64,000 nt of DNA, taken from positions 161,647,713 to 161,711,712 of the forward strand of contig NC_083337.1 of NCBI RefSeq assembly GCF_019175385.1. Direction: 5' to 3'. Below the pieces are notes generated by a model. It was not told the DNA's origin and made no database searches. It worked only from the letters and a program-made list of their open reading frames with translations. Each line of letters starts with the position of its first letter. Positions within the stretch are counted from its first letter, which is position 1. The translations under genes were made by a program, and so were the position numbers. Source of the DNA: Lycium barbarum (Eukaryota; Streptophyta; Magnoliopsida; Solanales; Solanaceae). This document shows, piece after piece, positions 12,001-23,727 of the stretch.

Positions 12001-15000
12001 CTAAATCTCGTCAACTTTCTCATAAGTCTGGTTTCTTCGTTGAGGAAAAGAGTACATGCAACTTTTCTTCTATACAGGAACCCAAAGGTCATAATCAGTT
12101 TAGTGGGGATGATGATAATTCCGATGTACCTCCGAGGATGAGAGGTTTACAGGATTTGGGCCTCAGTACTGCTCCTTCAGAGCATAGAAATCTTCCATCA
12201 ATTGCTTCAGATGGTGCTGACCTACCTGTCCTTGATAGGAGCGTTGATGCCGTTCCTGATGGGATCTATAACGCAGAACGCCTAGTTAGTATTGAGAGAA
12301 AAAATTTGTCAGTCAAAAGGAAATTATCAGATGAAGGCTTGGCCGAAGAAATTCTTGTCAAGAGGCGTGGTAGGAGCTGCCCTCTTGCTCAACTTTTGGA
12401 GAGTTCTGAAAATTTACCTGACTCAGGTTCTGTTTCTATCTCCGAGATGGGAGAGGAGCATCCAGGAGTTGCAAAGAAAAGCAGATGTAATTTGGCAGAA
12501 GAACCTACAGAATCTTTGACTGTTGAAGAGAGTAATCATGCCCAGATGGAACTCTCAACATTGAAGCACAAAGATACTGGTTCTCATCCTGCTGAGTTAT
12601 GTGAACAGAATGCTTCTGGGTCTACAGAATATACCGAAACTGATTCTTCTGAAACAGATTCTGCGGAAGATACTGATGACGAGTTGGCCACAATTTCAGG
12701 TTTCTCCCTTCTCAATCTCTCACAAGCCACCTTACATGTAAATTCTTTTTCTCGACACAATGAAGTCGCATCAAACAAACAAAATCTTTGAGGCCACGCT
12801 ATGATGCCTCTAAACTTTGGAACTTTGAGATCTTTGGAGCTGAGTGGACAAACTAAACTATTTCAATCCCTCACTTTCTATGCTTGTGTCACCTTGTGTG
12901 TTCTACCACCCGTATATGAACCAAATCCTTCCGTGGTTCTCCCTCTTTCAGTACACACGGTATGGCACGGCCGCCTTGTTCAATCCTCTAAGTTTGTACT
13001 GGGACTTTTAGGGGTGAAGCTGTTTGAAAGTGGCTTTAACTGGTTACTTCACCATCATTCTCTATCACTTGTGAGCAAGTACAAAGTAGTCCTAGGTTCT
13101 CAGGATGTCCAAGTTCCATTAAGGACTTTCATGTGCTATGGTAGAATCTAGGCTTGCTGCAATGGAATTTCTTTATTCTGATTATTTTAAAAGAAATATT
13201 TGAAAAGAAAGAATTTGGTATTTGGTCTTGCATACTGTCACATGGTTGGAGTTGTGATGTTCTAAATTACTAGTCCTTTCAATTAAAAGGGAACTGGAAA
13301 CATCCAAAAGGAAAATTTAGGTCCCCTTTCTCAAAATATTCTCAAGAGATTGCAAAATCTCTCTCTCTCTCTCTGTGTTCTGTATTTTCTTTTGTGTTTT
13401 TATAACGGAGGTGTCCGGTCAGCTTACATGCACGTCGTCTATACCACCTCTATATGTCTCTTTTAATATTTATTGCTCCTTACTGATTGTAATTTAAATT
13501 TTTTATGAAGGTCTAGGGCTTGTTAGTTTGATAAGTTTGTATTATGATTTAGCAGCATGCCGTGTACCAAAAAATCCAAAGACAAAAACAAAAAATTACA
13601 GAGGAATGAGATGTGGTACTTTTAGCAAGGAAAACTATTACCTGCCTTGTTCCAGTTGGATTTTGTGGCTAATTTGGTGAGTTATAGACTATAGAGTTGA
13701 TTCAGAGATGTAATCAGGTTTTAAATCTTAGAACTTTAACAGTTCCAAAGGAAGATTACATTTGAGCGACAAGTATACATGTTCATAAGTTAATTTCTTG
13801 ATATCTCTTCCTAATACCAAGTCGGCATTATTTCTGATTACCTAAAGAAAAAGGAAACTCCATTCTATCATGCCTAAGTGGTGCAGTTTGCTGCCTGCTA
13901 GTTGCTAATTTTTTATCATTTTATGTGAAATTTTTAATGAATTGGTTCTCTGGAATAATGCATTGTTTTTGTATCTAAAGTGCAGAATCATACATCTAAT
14001 ACTGATTATGAATGCATAGTTCCTTATCACTCTTTTATTGCTCATCTCTTGACGTCATGAATCAGATCTTCCATGCGCATTGTTCATTTAAATATAGAAG
14101 ATAATAGAATGTTCTGCTTCAGTAGGCTAACTTTGCTTGTTGCTAATGCAGATGGTGCAGCATCCATTGAGCTAGAACCAAAATATATAGGAAGATCTGA
14201 AGCACAACCTGGACATGGAAGCATCAGCAGCGAGGAACTGGATGATGGAACTTCTCATACATGTCATCAGGAATCTGTCTCTACTGGATTTGGGGTGTCA
14301 AAATGGCAATTAAAAGGGAAAAGGAATAATCGAAGTCTTAACAAGAGGCCTCTGGATCCTTTTGATGGAAACCTTGCGTTAAGACCTTGTCACATGAATA
14401 GCTTCAGGGGAAAGAGGGGTTATGGTTCTCTTCAAGATGATCCCGTTATGAACTCTTGGGTGCAAATGGCTGGGTATGGATCTAGAGCTCCACGTAATGC
14501 TGGCCAAAATATGTTCAGTTGCGTGGATTGGGCTTGGGATGATCAACCTGCAAGCAAAGGTTACTGGGAGGAGTCTACTGAGGGTTTTGATTCTGTCAAT
14601 AGCTACCATCACTCCGGTGGCAGGACCATGCTGGTCAATGTGGACTTAAAAGTCCAATCAAGCTATCAGAGAGAGCACGTGCCTATGATTTCATTGACGA
14701 GTAAGATAAACGGCCAGGCGATAGTTGGATATCCTGTCCAAATTGAGGTGCTTTCAAACGGGTCTTCTGAAAGCCTCCTTTGGGCAGTTGATGGGAATTT
14801 CCCAGAAACATCTGATAATGATACAGCACTCCAACCTATGTGGAGGACTGCTCGCAGGACTGGCAATGTTCGCGTTCCACGGCCACATGCATCATCAGCA
14901 TTGGATAATGCTGAAGGAATCAAGCATGTACAAGGTTTTGACCGCGACAAAAATGTCCAAAAAGCTAGCGTAGGAGGCGTTGTTCAAAAGGGAAGCATGA

Positions 15001-15266
15001 CAAGGACGGCTATTTCCCGGCCTGCCATAGAAAGAACATTTCCAAGAAAGTCCGGAAAAAGGATTAGTGTTTCTTCTTATCAAAAGGTAAGAACACTTTC
15101 TTCTATAGCCTTGCAGCAGAAACATAGTGATCAGAAGGGTAGTTCCACCAGTCATCAAGTGGATGCGGCAATCAAACGAGAGACATTGCCAACAGTCATT
15201 GCTTGTATTCCAGTTAAGCTAGTGTTCAGTAGGCTAAGTGAGGAGTTGGTGGGCCGTCATCAGTAA
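9061..15266 (+). CDS. PWWP-domain protein (767 aa, 3 exons)
   Basis: Exons are 9061-9248, 11699-12699 and 14152-15266. The splice phases (2, then 1) join to one frame of 2304 nt. The N-terminal PWWP domain starts about residue 15, with GSIVWVRRRNGSWWPGKIL (the PWWP core is SWWP at 27-30). It continues across intron 1 with DWYNLEKSKRVKAFRCGEFDDFI (about 64-86), where such domains read methylated histone tails and DNA. A basic helix with KKREKYARREDAILHALELE follows. The rest is mostly low-complexity and acidic, except for a conserved-looking C-terminus around CIPVKLVFSRL. The architecture matches the plant Tudor/PWWP/MBT family I recall as At3g03140 and At1g51745, so nuclear chromatin binding is the expected role. 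A donor-like CAAAAGGTAAGA occurs near 15080 inside exon 3; I read through it because the following residues resemble the family C-terminus. Intron 1 (2.45 kb) contains two mobile elements. Confidence 0.9.
9342..9560 (-). mobile_element. SINE (Au/SolS-like) with 17-bp target-site duplication
   Basis: On the minus strand the sequence runs CGGAAACAACCTCTCTGCCT, then a GGGGTAAGGTGTGCGCACAC-like part, then CCCCACTTGTGGGATTACAC and a TTGTTGTTATT tail. This is the typical 3' half and TTG-rich tail of Au/SolS-type SINEs as I remember them. The insertion is flanked by a perfect 17-bp direct repeat, TTATGAACTTGTAATAA, at 9325-9341 and 9561-9577. The 5' half lacks obvious A and B boxes, so the family assignment is moderate. 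It lies in intron 1 of the PWWP gene. Confidence 0.85.
9712..10168. mobile_element. hAT-type MITE (457 bp) with internal tRNA-like sequence
   Basis: Terminal inverted repeats are CAGTGGCGGAGC and GCTCCGCCACTG (perfect 12 bp). They are flanked by a perfect 8-bp target duplication, GGTTGGAG, at 9704-9711 and 10169-10176, which is diagnostic of hAT-superfamily transposition. No transposase is encoded. A minus-strand tRNA-like stretch lies inside (see separate entry). The element is in intron 1 of the PWWP gene. Confidence 0.92.
9963..10042 (-). other. tRNA-like relic with A-box and B-box motifs
   Basis: Read on the minus strand, TAGCTCAGCGGT fits the polymerase III A box and GGTTCGATTCT fits the B box, at tRNA-like spacing. 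Between them AAGGCT and AGCCTT can form an anticodon-type stem around TTCAAAA, with a long variable-arm-sized segment after it, as in class II (Leu-like) tRNAs. Acceptor and T-stem pairing is imperfect, so this is a relic rather than a functional tRNA gene. Confidence 0.6.
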
Positions 15267-15830
15267 TAATTTCTACTGGGGCTGAAGGACATCAATACAG
15301 ACAATAATATAGTGGCTTGTAAAAAAATGGAGGGATCTAATAATATAAATATTGTACCAGCTAGCAGACCATTTCTTGGTGATCTTTTTTGCTCCAGGCA
15401 AATGCAGCTTGAATGTGAAGGTAAAGCCGGCAAGGCATACCATAGGACATTGTTTTAGGATGGTATCTCAGTTGTACATGTTTTTTTTTTTTTTCTTTTC
15501 ACAAGTAATTTTATTTATTTATTTTGTTTTTGAGGTGTGGGAGTGTGGAAAGCTGAAGGTGGGTTAGACACAGATAGTAGGCTCTATCTATATATATATA
15601 TATATATGACATTATGTATGTAAATTGTATAACTTATCTATGACTTGGTGCCTTTCCCAGCGTGAAACAAACAGAAATTTCTGGTGCTCTTCATCAGACT
15701 CAGCTGCACTTACTCGCACGAAGTTTACGTCAAATAAATGCATATAATTTTTTATAATTTAATCATAGTAGTGACGTGTATTTCCACTTCAATTTCCGGC
15801 TCTTCTGGTTAAATTGTTTAGCATTGTGAC
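15267..15830 (+). other. PWWP gene 3' UTR and spacer
   Basis: The sequence following the PWWP stop probably includes its 3' UTR. It contains a T14 run near 15481, a short (TA)n run near 15588-15606, and no gene. The hAT element starts at about 15831. Confidence 0.5.
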
Positions 15831-16112
15831 TAGGTGTATGTAAACGTGTTAACCGGTTTGAACCGGACCGGTAACCGGTTAACAAACCGGCCAGTTTCCG
15901 ATTAAAAAACCGGAACCGGTTAAAAACCTGAAACCGGAACCGGTCCGATTCAAACACGTCCAAACCCTTTTTTTTTTTTTATAGTGTATATATATATTAT
16001 AGTATTTATTAGTATATTGTAGGTATATTTACATATGTTATATAAGTTTATAAGTATAGTTTATATATTTACTGACTGACAGGCTAACAGCAAGTCAGCA
16101 ATACAGCATATA

Positions 16113-16143
<31 letters not shown>

Positions 16144-16423
16144 TAAGTTATATGCTTAAATTATATTACATATATCTAAAATATAGTAAGAATATATTTA
16201 TATATATCAATATACTTAAGTTAAATAACTTTTATATATATATATAGTTGAAGTATACTATATATACTTATATATTATAACTTAAGTTATTTATAGCTTA
16301 ATTTTTTTCTAAGTTTCTAAATTCGTATATATATATATTAAGTTATATGCTTAAGTTATACTACATATACCTAAAATATAGTAAGAATATACTTATATAT
16401 ATCAATATACTTAGGTTATATAA

Positions 16424-16490
<67 letters not shown>
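16424..16490. repeat. (TA)n microsatellite
   Basis: An uninterrupted TA/AT dinucleotide run of about 66 bp lies within the AT-rich 3' zone of the hAT element. Its exact length is likely variable and prone to assembly error. Confidence 0.9.
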
Positions 16491-16492
<2 letters not shown>

Positions 16493-17432
16493 CTTAAACT
16501 TATATATATATATGTTTAAGTTATATGTATACCATATATTATAAGTATATTTTAGTTATTTTTCAAGTATATAACTTTCTACTTTTTAATTTAAGTAGAT
16601 GTATATTATAAGTATATTCTTGATATATTTGAGGTATATTCGTAACTTAATATAAGTAAAAATATGAACACAAGTAAATAGAAGAAAGCTCAATGAGCCA
16701 TATATTTTATTCATTCTTGGATAACATTTATTTGCAAGTTGTAATTTTTTTTAACTTGCAAATAATACATAAGTTGCAAAGAAATAGTAGAATAATAAAA
16801 TCACCAATTCTCAATCATTTGGTTAGTTTCCCCCATATCATATTCGGCCACGGAGATATCTTCAAATTCTTCCATTTGGTCCGGTCCACTTGCTATCAAA
16901 TCTTCAATCTCTTCCTCTTCGCCTTCCTCCGCTTCTAAGTTTTGGTTGCGTCGCTCCGATCTAATCCAATCGCGAATGCACACTAGTACTTGTAAGCTAA
17001 AGCTGGATAATGAGTGTCTATGGTCTCCAATTTGTTGTCTTCCTTGGCTAAATGCACTCTCCGAAGCCACGGTTGATACTTGAACCGTAAGGATATCTCG
17101 AGCCATTCTTAAGAGTATCGGATGACTTGCCTTGTATTTTTTCCATCATGCTAAGATGTCCAACTCATTTAGTTCCTTGATATCCACATTTGGCTGCATC
17201 AAATAAAAGTGATATTCATCAAAGTTTGCACTACAAGAAAGAGTTGGATGTGAATGTAAAACTTTTAAACCCGACAAGCCCTTTTTGCTATTTTGAGAAG
17301 TAGTAGGGCGTGGAGCAACGGGTGTAGCATTCTTCCAAATTAGAATAATGAGTAAAAACTTTTCTAAACTCGTCATCAATAGCGAGTTCGGCTTTAGCTA
17401 AAGATGGTTGAACTCCTTCTTCAATTTCTAGA

Positions 17433-20400
17433 TGTTACATCCCGCGTTTTCACAAGTTGGAAGGCGTACGAGTTCAATGACATTAGTAACGGAATAAGTT
17501 TGATGAATTTTGAAACTGTTATTTATATGGTCTTGATATGGTATTTTCTTTTAAGTAAACCCCTTTTAGTAAATATTTGATAAGTATGATTTTCTATAGT
17601 TAATACTGTAAGTACTTCTGGGATACATTTTTAATTATGTGTGCGGTATGAGGACATTTAGAAATGAGATTTTATTTGTTATGGGTACATAAATTATTTT
17701 CTCTTATGAAAATCTATCTTTTTCTATTATGAGAATTATTGAGGAATACGTATGATAGATATTTATATCTGCACCATTGCTATATTATTACCATATGAAT
17801 ACTATGTTACCAATTAGATATAGTGATTACTAGATGAAAATATAGAAGGAAGCATATGGTGCTTTTTGTTTACAAAGTGTTATATGTAGAAAGTCCTTTT
17901 AGTTGGAAAATATGTATTATATATTAAATGCTAGGTGGGACAGCAAGGATGGAATAGCTACTATTAAAAGGTGTAGTGACTACGTGGATAAGTGGATTAA
18001 TGGTAGGTATTAATTTTAGTAAATATAAGGAACATTACATTGATAGGATAAGTGTTTCGTACCATTAGTGCGTGAATTTGTTAAATTCCACACTTTTGTG
18101 CATTGGATTTGTTTTAAGTTAATTGACATAAGTTCAAGGACAATATTACTTATGACGTTATAAGTATTTATGCTATGTTTAACAAGTGATAAGTAAGTGT
18201 CGTGGAGGTTAAACGAATCGGAGAAAATAAGTTTTGTCAAAGTTTAGAAATTGAACAAGTTATAACGAACTATATGGAATTTTAGTCACATTCAAGTATG
18301 CAAATAAAGAGATCATGGTACAAAGAGTTTTGAGATCCCGAAATAATCTAGGACTTAACAAGTGTGATGACAGTGATTGTAAATAATATTTTATGTGTGC
18401 AAAAAGTAGTTATGGATTATTGCTATACCACAAGATTATAAAAATGAGTGTATGAGATGTGTTTAAAAATGATAATTGTTTTCGTATGTAAATAATTTGA
18501 GATCAAGAATAAATTAAAGTGGGAGAAATATGATCTAATTGTTGAATTAGTGGGGGACAACTGCTTTAATTGTTTATTACACGTGTGATCATGAAAGTGA
18601 GCCAAACTTATGACTCATATTAATGCTATATGCATTTAACCGTGGCTTATCTATAGCCAAGCTTTGTTTTTAATTTTAAAAAAAAAAAGTGCTGAATAGG
18701 AGAGACCACAATCAATTAATTAAGTCTTGAGATTTCGTTTTAGATAAGTTTAACAAATATGGGCAGCAACATTCCAATATATTTAAAGGCTATACGTACA
18801 GATTTCCTCTCTTCTTAATTGAAGTTTCTTAGGAGCTACAAAGGCAGCAACAATGATCCTTAACGAAATATGAAGAACAAACATACGGGTTTTACTCACC
18901 TTTTCGATCCGTTCCGTTTTGCCGTGTTGTTGACTCCGAGCTTTCAAGTAAGAAGAAGATTATTATTTTTTTTTGCCATATTAGGTAAGAACTATTCTCT
19001 CCTCGGTATATTTTTTTAGCCAAATTTATTAAGGTAAGGTTTAATATTTTCCTACATACTTTAGAAGATGATTAGTCCTTGTATGAATTAGTGGATGTGA
19101 AAAAAATTGCAAGAGTTGTGTATGTTGATATGGAAGTGGAGTTTGAGCCGTATGGGGCCAATTTAAACTAGCTATGGTGAATTAAGTTTAATTAGTGGTA
19201 TGATTGTTGTTATCATGGATTATATGGCGAAAGGATTAGAAAGTTAAAGTTGAAATTTTGTTGATATGAATATGTTGTTTTCGTTGAATTGAAGGAATTG
19301 AAGATATGATTGTATCCATATGTTGTTGTTGGTATTTCTGTGTCAACAGGAGAACAATTGTAAATTTTGGATAGGTGAAAATATAGGGGAAGTGCTGCCG
19401 GATTTTCGCTAAATTTTAGATAATAGAAAATCTTAAACGAGAATATGTATAAGCTAGAATATAGGTTCGATAAGAAATAGGCTATGGATTTGTAAACTAG
19501 ATAATATAGTTACTAACAATAACGTTACTCTTATATAAATAGGCTAAAAGAGCGACGAGACGAACGGGTTACGAATAGCCGCTAACAGGTATGTAAAGCT
19601 ATCCCGATTCTTCTTTTGGCATGTCCTAGATGTACTAGGATCGGATTCGAGCCTCGAAAAATATTCTGTTCATCGGAATCCGCGTTTGAAAATATCCCTT
19701 TTTCATTCAATGGAATTGAACCCTATAAGTATGTTTTGATAAAGACTTGTGTAAATTTCTGCAAATTGTCTATAAAGTTATGAAATGTCCTTAGAACCTC
19801 TATAGGTGACCCCATAAGCTTAATATACGTAATTTGAGCCCACCGCTTCGTTGTCCCGAGGTGAGCCCACTATTTCCGATTTTACCCTTTTTGTGTTTAT
19901 AACTTAATTTCAAGCGGTTCTAAAGGAAACGCCTTAACTACTCTTGTAACTACCAATGATACTTATTCTAAATACTTTATTGAATCTCTGTAAAGGTATG
20001 ACATTTTGTGTCTCATTTAGTCTCCCACTATTCCCGCTTTGCCTTTTATTGTACTATTGCCTTATTTTCGAACAATATAAAATGAAACGTTTTAACTATC
20101 CTTTTAACTACTAAGGAAAATTGTTTTAATGATTCCCTCGAGTCTGGTAAACTATTTTGGAATATGAAAATGATCCCAGAAGGATTATTCTTCCGTAACT
20201 TATTATGACATACGACATACACTTACTATGATTCTGTCCGATTTCATTGGTTTGATTTGTCATCCGATATGCCTCATTGAGTCTCTGGAAATATATGGTA
20301 TTTTTATTGCATTTAGTTTCTCACTACTCCATTCGTGGATGCCTCAATGTTTCCCACACTGAGCCCGGGCCAGGATATGTTGTCAAGCGTATTCCTCTGC

Positions 20401-21223
20401 ATTGTTCGCCGTGCCTCGATGTGAGGGGGCAGGTATACATGTACATGGGTTGTGGAGTATGCTGTGCCATGTACACATATTCTGATATGATATGATATGA
20501 TCTGTTATGGCCATCTGATATGATATGCTACGTTAAGGGGTTATACCCCTATTCTGATCCTTCTGTATTGTGGCACCAGCGTCGGGAGGGTGGCCACGTT
20601 TTGTCTGCCGAGTCCCTTGGCAGGGGCCGGATATGATATGGCATATTTCTGTATACACTCTGTATGTTTTGAAAATATGCATTTGATACTTCGGATTTTA
20701 CACTCACTTTTCTGTACGTTCTGTACCGGTTACGATTTTGATTCTGTGATTCAGGCTTTACATATTCAGTACATATTTCGTACTGACCCCCTTTCTTCGG
20801 GGGCTGCGTTTTCATGCCGCGCAGGTACAGACGACAGGTTTGCTGATCCGCCCGCTTACGACTTTATTCTGTTATTTTGGAGCGCTCCTTTATCCGGAGC
20901 CTATATTTTTGTACAGTCTTCTGCTATTGTATATATGTACGCTATTCAGGGGTACGACGGGGCCCTGTCCCGTCTTATGATTCTGTTATGTTCTGTAGAG
21001 GTCTGTAGACATACTTGTGTGGGTTCTGTATATGTTTTGGGTTGTTATGATCGGTGATGGCCTTATCGGCCTCTACGTGCAAAATCTGTTCATCTGTGAT
21101 ATTTAGTAGCGCCAACTAACCTTTATATTAATATATTTTGATAATATGTTGGTTTGGGGTATCGGGTACGTTTGGGTGTCAAGTACGGACACTAGTCACG
21201 GCCTACGGGGTTGGGTCGTGACA
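17433..21223. mobile_element. Solo LTR (3.8 kb) of a Gypsy-type retrotransposon inside the hAT transposase
   Basis: The element begins TGTTACATCCCGCG and ends GGGTTGGGTCGTGACA, with TG...CA termini and short inverted ends TGTTAC/GTGACA. Flanking pentamers are CTAGA (17428-17432) and CTAAA (21224-21228), a 4/5 target duplication. Transposase coding is interrupted exactly here and resumes on the other side. No gag, pol, primer-binding site or second LTR is present, so it is read as a solo LTR left by recombination. The style recalls long Tekay/Del chromovirus LTRs of Solanaceae, which is memory only. It contains GATATGATATGATATGAT repeats near 20480-20500. Confidence 0.8.
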
Positions 21224-22566
21224 CTAAAAATGTATAAATTTGACCAACCAATGCTTTAGCATAAGACGCTTTTAAACAAGGATTTAAAAGAGAACCCAAT
21301 ATAAATAAAATTGGGATGAGAAAAAAATATTTCTTAAATTTTGTTGTCATATCAAAATAACCGCTTGATAACCGGGTTTATATTTATACTCTTGTAAAAC
21401 TCTAGCTATTTCCGCTAAGTAGGCTAAAATTCCGGTTACCTGGGATAAAATTGTTTAGAAAAAGTAAGAGTTGTATTATAAAAAAATTCTAAGAGTTTAA
21501 TACATTCCTTAACATCTTCCCAATGCGTAAAATTTAACCAATCATCACTATTAATATTATATTTGTTGTGAACTTGTTGTATGCGAATCCTATACTCATA
21601 TGCTTGTTGTAGCATAATGTAAGTGTAGTTCCATCTAGTCTAAATTTCTACTTGAATTTTTCTAGGCCTAAGGTTATTTTTCACACAACAATTCTTAAAA
21701 TCTCTAAGTCTTCCCCTATTAGCATTACAAAAAGAAACGCAACCGCCTCTATAACTTTTTGAATAGAATCATCAAAACGCACAAGACCATCTTTAACAAT
21801 TAAGTTTAAAATGTGACAACTACATCTTACATGAAAAATATTTTTTAGCGGAGGGTTTAATTCTCTTTTTAAAAGACCAATCGCCTTTGTATTATTAGAA
21901 GCATTATCTAAAGCAATACAAAGTGTTTTTCTATAAATGTTAAAAAATCTCATAATAGTAGACATTGAATCCGCTAAAATTTTTCCATTGTGACGATCTT
22001 TTCCTTCATCATATAAAAAAGATATAATTCTTTTTTGCATAACCCAATTGTCATCAACCCAATGACATGTAATAGCAAAAAAATCTAACTTGTTAAGACT
22101 AAGACCCAAATCAGCGGTAAGAGAAACATTACAATTTAAAGAATTAAATACATGGCGCAAATAAAATCTATATTTTTTATACAAATCTATAACATCCGCT
22201 CTACAAGTACTTCTAGGAATACCCTCAAATAACAGATTATAACAACGTTGAATGTAAGTAACAAACCCCAAACCCGAAGGAAAGAAAAATGGTAAACAAT
22301 CATAAACTACCATTTTAGCTATTTCTACATGCTCTTTTTTCTTGTCATACTTAAAAATTTTACCGGTTCGTGGGTCTATCGTCATTTGAATACCCCCCAC
22401 ATTTGAACCCGTTTGCTCTCCCCAAACATCCATATGTTTCTTTTCTCATATGAGCATTTAGTGTACCCGTTCCACCATCCTTACTAGTTTCTTGCTTAAA
22501 AGTAAATACTTGTCCACATAGGGTACATTTAGCTGTTTGACTTTCCCTATCCTTAGTCATAAATTT

Positions 22567-22869
22567 TCAAATTTTAGCGGTTGGCTTACGAGTTCTAGGC
22601 GATTTGTCTTGTGTATGTGATTGTACAGGACATGTATCTCCTATGGGATTTTCAGGGGCTTGTGTGTCATCATCATCATCATCATTATCATCATCAATTT
22701 CATTAAAAGTGTCGGTATAATGTTGTTGCATTGCCTCATGACCTAAAAGTGGATTATTTCCACCAACATCAATACCTAAATTAGGCGTTTCTTCCACAAA
22801 TGTTTCCTCATTAAGCCCACGCCTAACAATACCACTACTACCGGCACCACGTCTAAATCTCTTCGCCAT
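22567..22869 (-). pseudogene. N-terminal segment of the hAT transposase
   Basis: This 100-codon open segment starts MAKRFRRGAG, contains an Asp-rich stretch (DDDNDDDDDD) and ends at a TGA that sits where the BED-finger segment should continue in the same frame. It is part of the pseudogene above and is listed so that the start codon used for the element is on record. A TATA-like box lies about 400 bp upstream at 23269-23276. Confidence 0.8.
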
Positions 22870-23268
22870 TATTGAATAGAATTAATTTAAATCACACTCA
22901 AATAAATCACAAGAAAATAAATTGCAACAAATTAAATTGCTAGAATTAAATTGCGTAAATTAAATTGTGAAAAATAAAGATAGAGTTGGAACGAAGGTAC
23001 CAAATTGCCGAACTAATTTCCAACAAAGTGAAGGCAGCTAGAATTGCAAATCCACCAAAGCTACTTCGGATTGTTGCAAAATCACCAACTCCACCAACAA
23101 TATTATAATTGCAAAATTAATAATTGAAACTATAATAAGACTTTATAATATTTATTTGAGAGAAATTTAAAGTGGCTAATTGTTGCAAAGTGACTATAAT
23201 TGAGAGATTGAGATTTGAGAGAAAGAGAACAGTGAATTGGTGTGGATTAAAATGGAAATGGAGAGGGG

Positions 23269-23276
23269 TTTATATA
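23269..23276 (-). promoter_or_regulatory. TATA box of the hAT transposase gene
   Basis: On the minus strand, TATATAAA sits within CCCCTATATAAACCCC. It lies about 400 bp upstream of the transposase ATG and is followed by a pyrimidine-rich leader (CTCTTTCTCTC). This is a sequence match only. Confidence 0.5.
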
Positions 23277-23494
23277 GGGGTGGGGGATGGGTTAAAGTGT
23301 TAAAAAAAAGTTTGGGGGGGGGGGGGGGGGGGGAAGGGGTTTGGGACCGTTTGACAACGACCATTTTTGCAACGGTCAATTGGGCTGCCCCAACGGCTCT
23401 ATAAAAGAGGCACATTTAATAAAGCCAGTGAAATTAATTACTAAAATGATAAAGCTTTGTTTGGATATTTAAGAAAATATGCCACAATATATTA

Positions 23495-23727
23495 CTTCCT
23501 CCGTCACAATTTATATGATGATGTTTGAGTGAACACGGAGTTTTAAAAAATAAAGAAAGACTTTTGAAATTTGTGATCTAGAATAAGTTATAAAAATTTC
23601 TGTGGTTGTAAATCATTTCATTAAGGATGAAATGGAACGTTTGAATTTAAATTGTTACGAAATATAAAAAGATGTCAATTTTTTTAATTAACTAAAAAAA
23701 AGTGTCATATAATTGAAACCAAAAGAG
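23495..23727. mobile_element. Stowaway-like MITE
   Basis: The left end CTTCCTCCGTCACAATTTAT resembles the Stowaway consensus CTCCCTCCGT. The right end reads CTCTTTTGGTTTCAATTATA on the reverse strand. TA dinucleotides flank both ends (23493-23494 and 23728-23729), the expected Tc1/mariner-type target duplication. It is about 233 bp and non-coding, with diverged inverted repeats. Confidence 0.7.

Larger units (their letters stand above)
16801..22869 (-). pseudogene. hAT transposase (BED zinc finger, RNase H-like, dimerisation domain), broken
   Basis: The reading starts at 22869 with MAKRFRRGAG. An acidic D-run segment follows, then a BED-type zinc finger (CTLCGQVFTFKQ, then NAHMRKE) about 22560-22440. 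The transposase core runs 22433-21681, with a TADLGLS motif and the catalytic-type DNASNN motif. After the inserted LTR, coding resumes at 17432 and ends at 16801 with the hAT C-terminal dimerisation domain (MARDILTVQVSTVASESAFS). Breaks visible: a TGA in place of an expected Trp codon before KFMTKDRE; a +1 shift near 22435; a TGA in the LDILA-stop-WKKY segment near 17140; frame changes near 17300; and the 3.8-kb insertion. The element therefore cannot make its own transposase. The nearest family is plant RICESLEEPER/DAYSLEEPER-like hAT proteins. Confidence 0.9.
15831..23490 (-). mobile_element. Degenerate hAT transposon, split by a solo LTR; 5' end not found
   Basis: The low-coordinate (3') end starts near 15831 (TAGGTGTATGTAAACGTG). 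It runs into about 100 bp of inverted AACCGG/GGTTCCGG subterminal repeats (15848-15945), then an AT-rich zone, then the transposase on the minus strand (16801-22869). The same ordered 3' segment, including a motif with AACAGC, CAGCAATACAG and neighbouring TA-rich sequence, occurs in the non-autonomous copy at 61752-62724. This shows the two are one family. No matching AACCGG-rich 5' end is seen up to 23490, where a Stowaway MITE follows, so the 5' terminus is lost or beyond recognition and the boundary given is approximate. Confidence 0.75.

Noticed and set aside
15068..15100. Splice donor CAAAAGGTAAGA inside PWWP exon 3
   Set aside because: Reading continues in frame to a C-terminus (CIPVKLVFSRL) resembling the family, and no good downstream exon was seen. 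Kept as unspliced.
20277..21057. ORFs within the 3.8-kb solo LTR
   Set aside because: No retrotransposon domain; the LTR interpretation explains the sequence.
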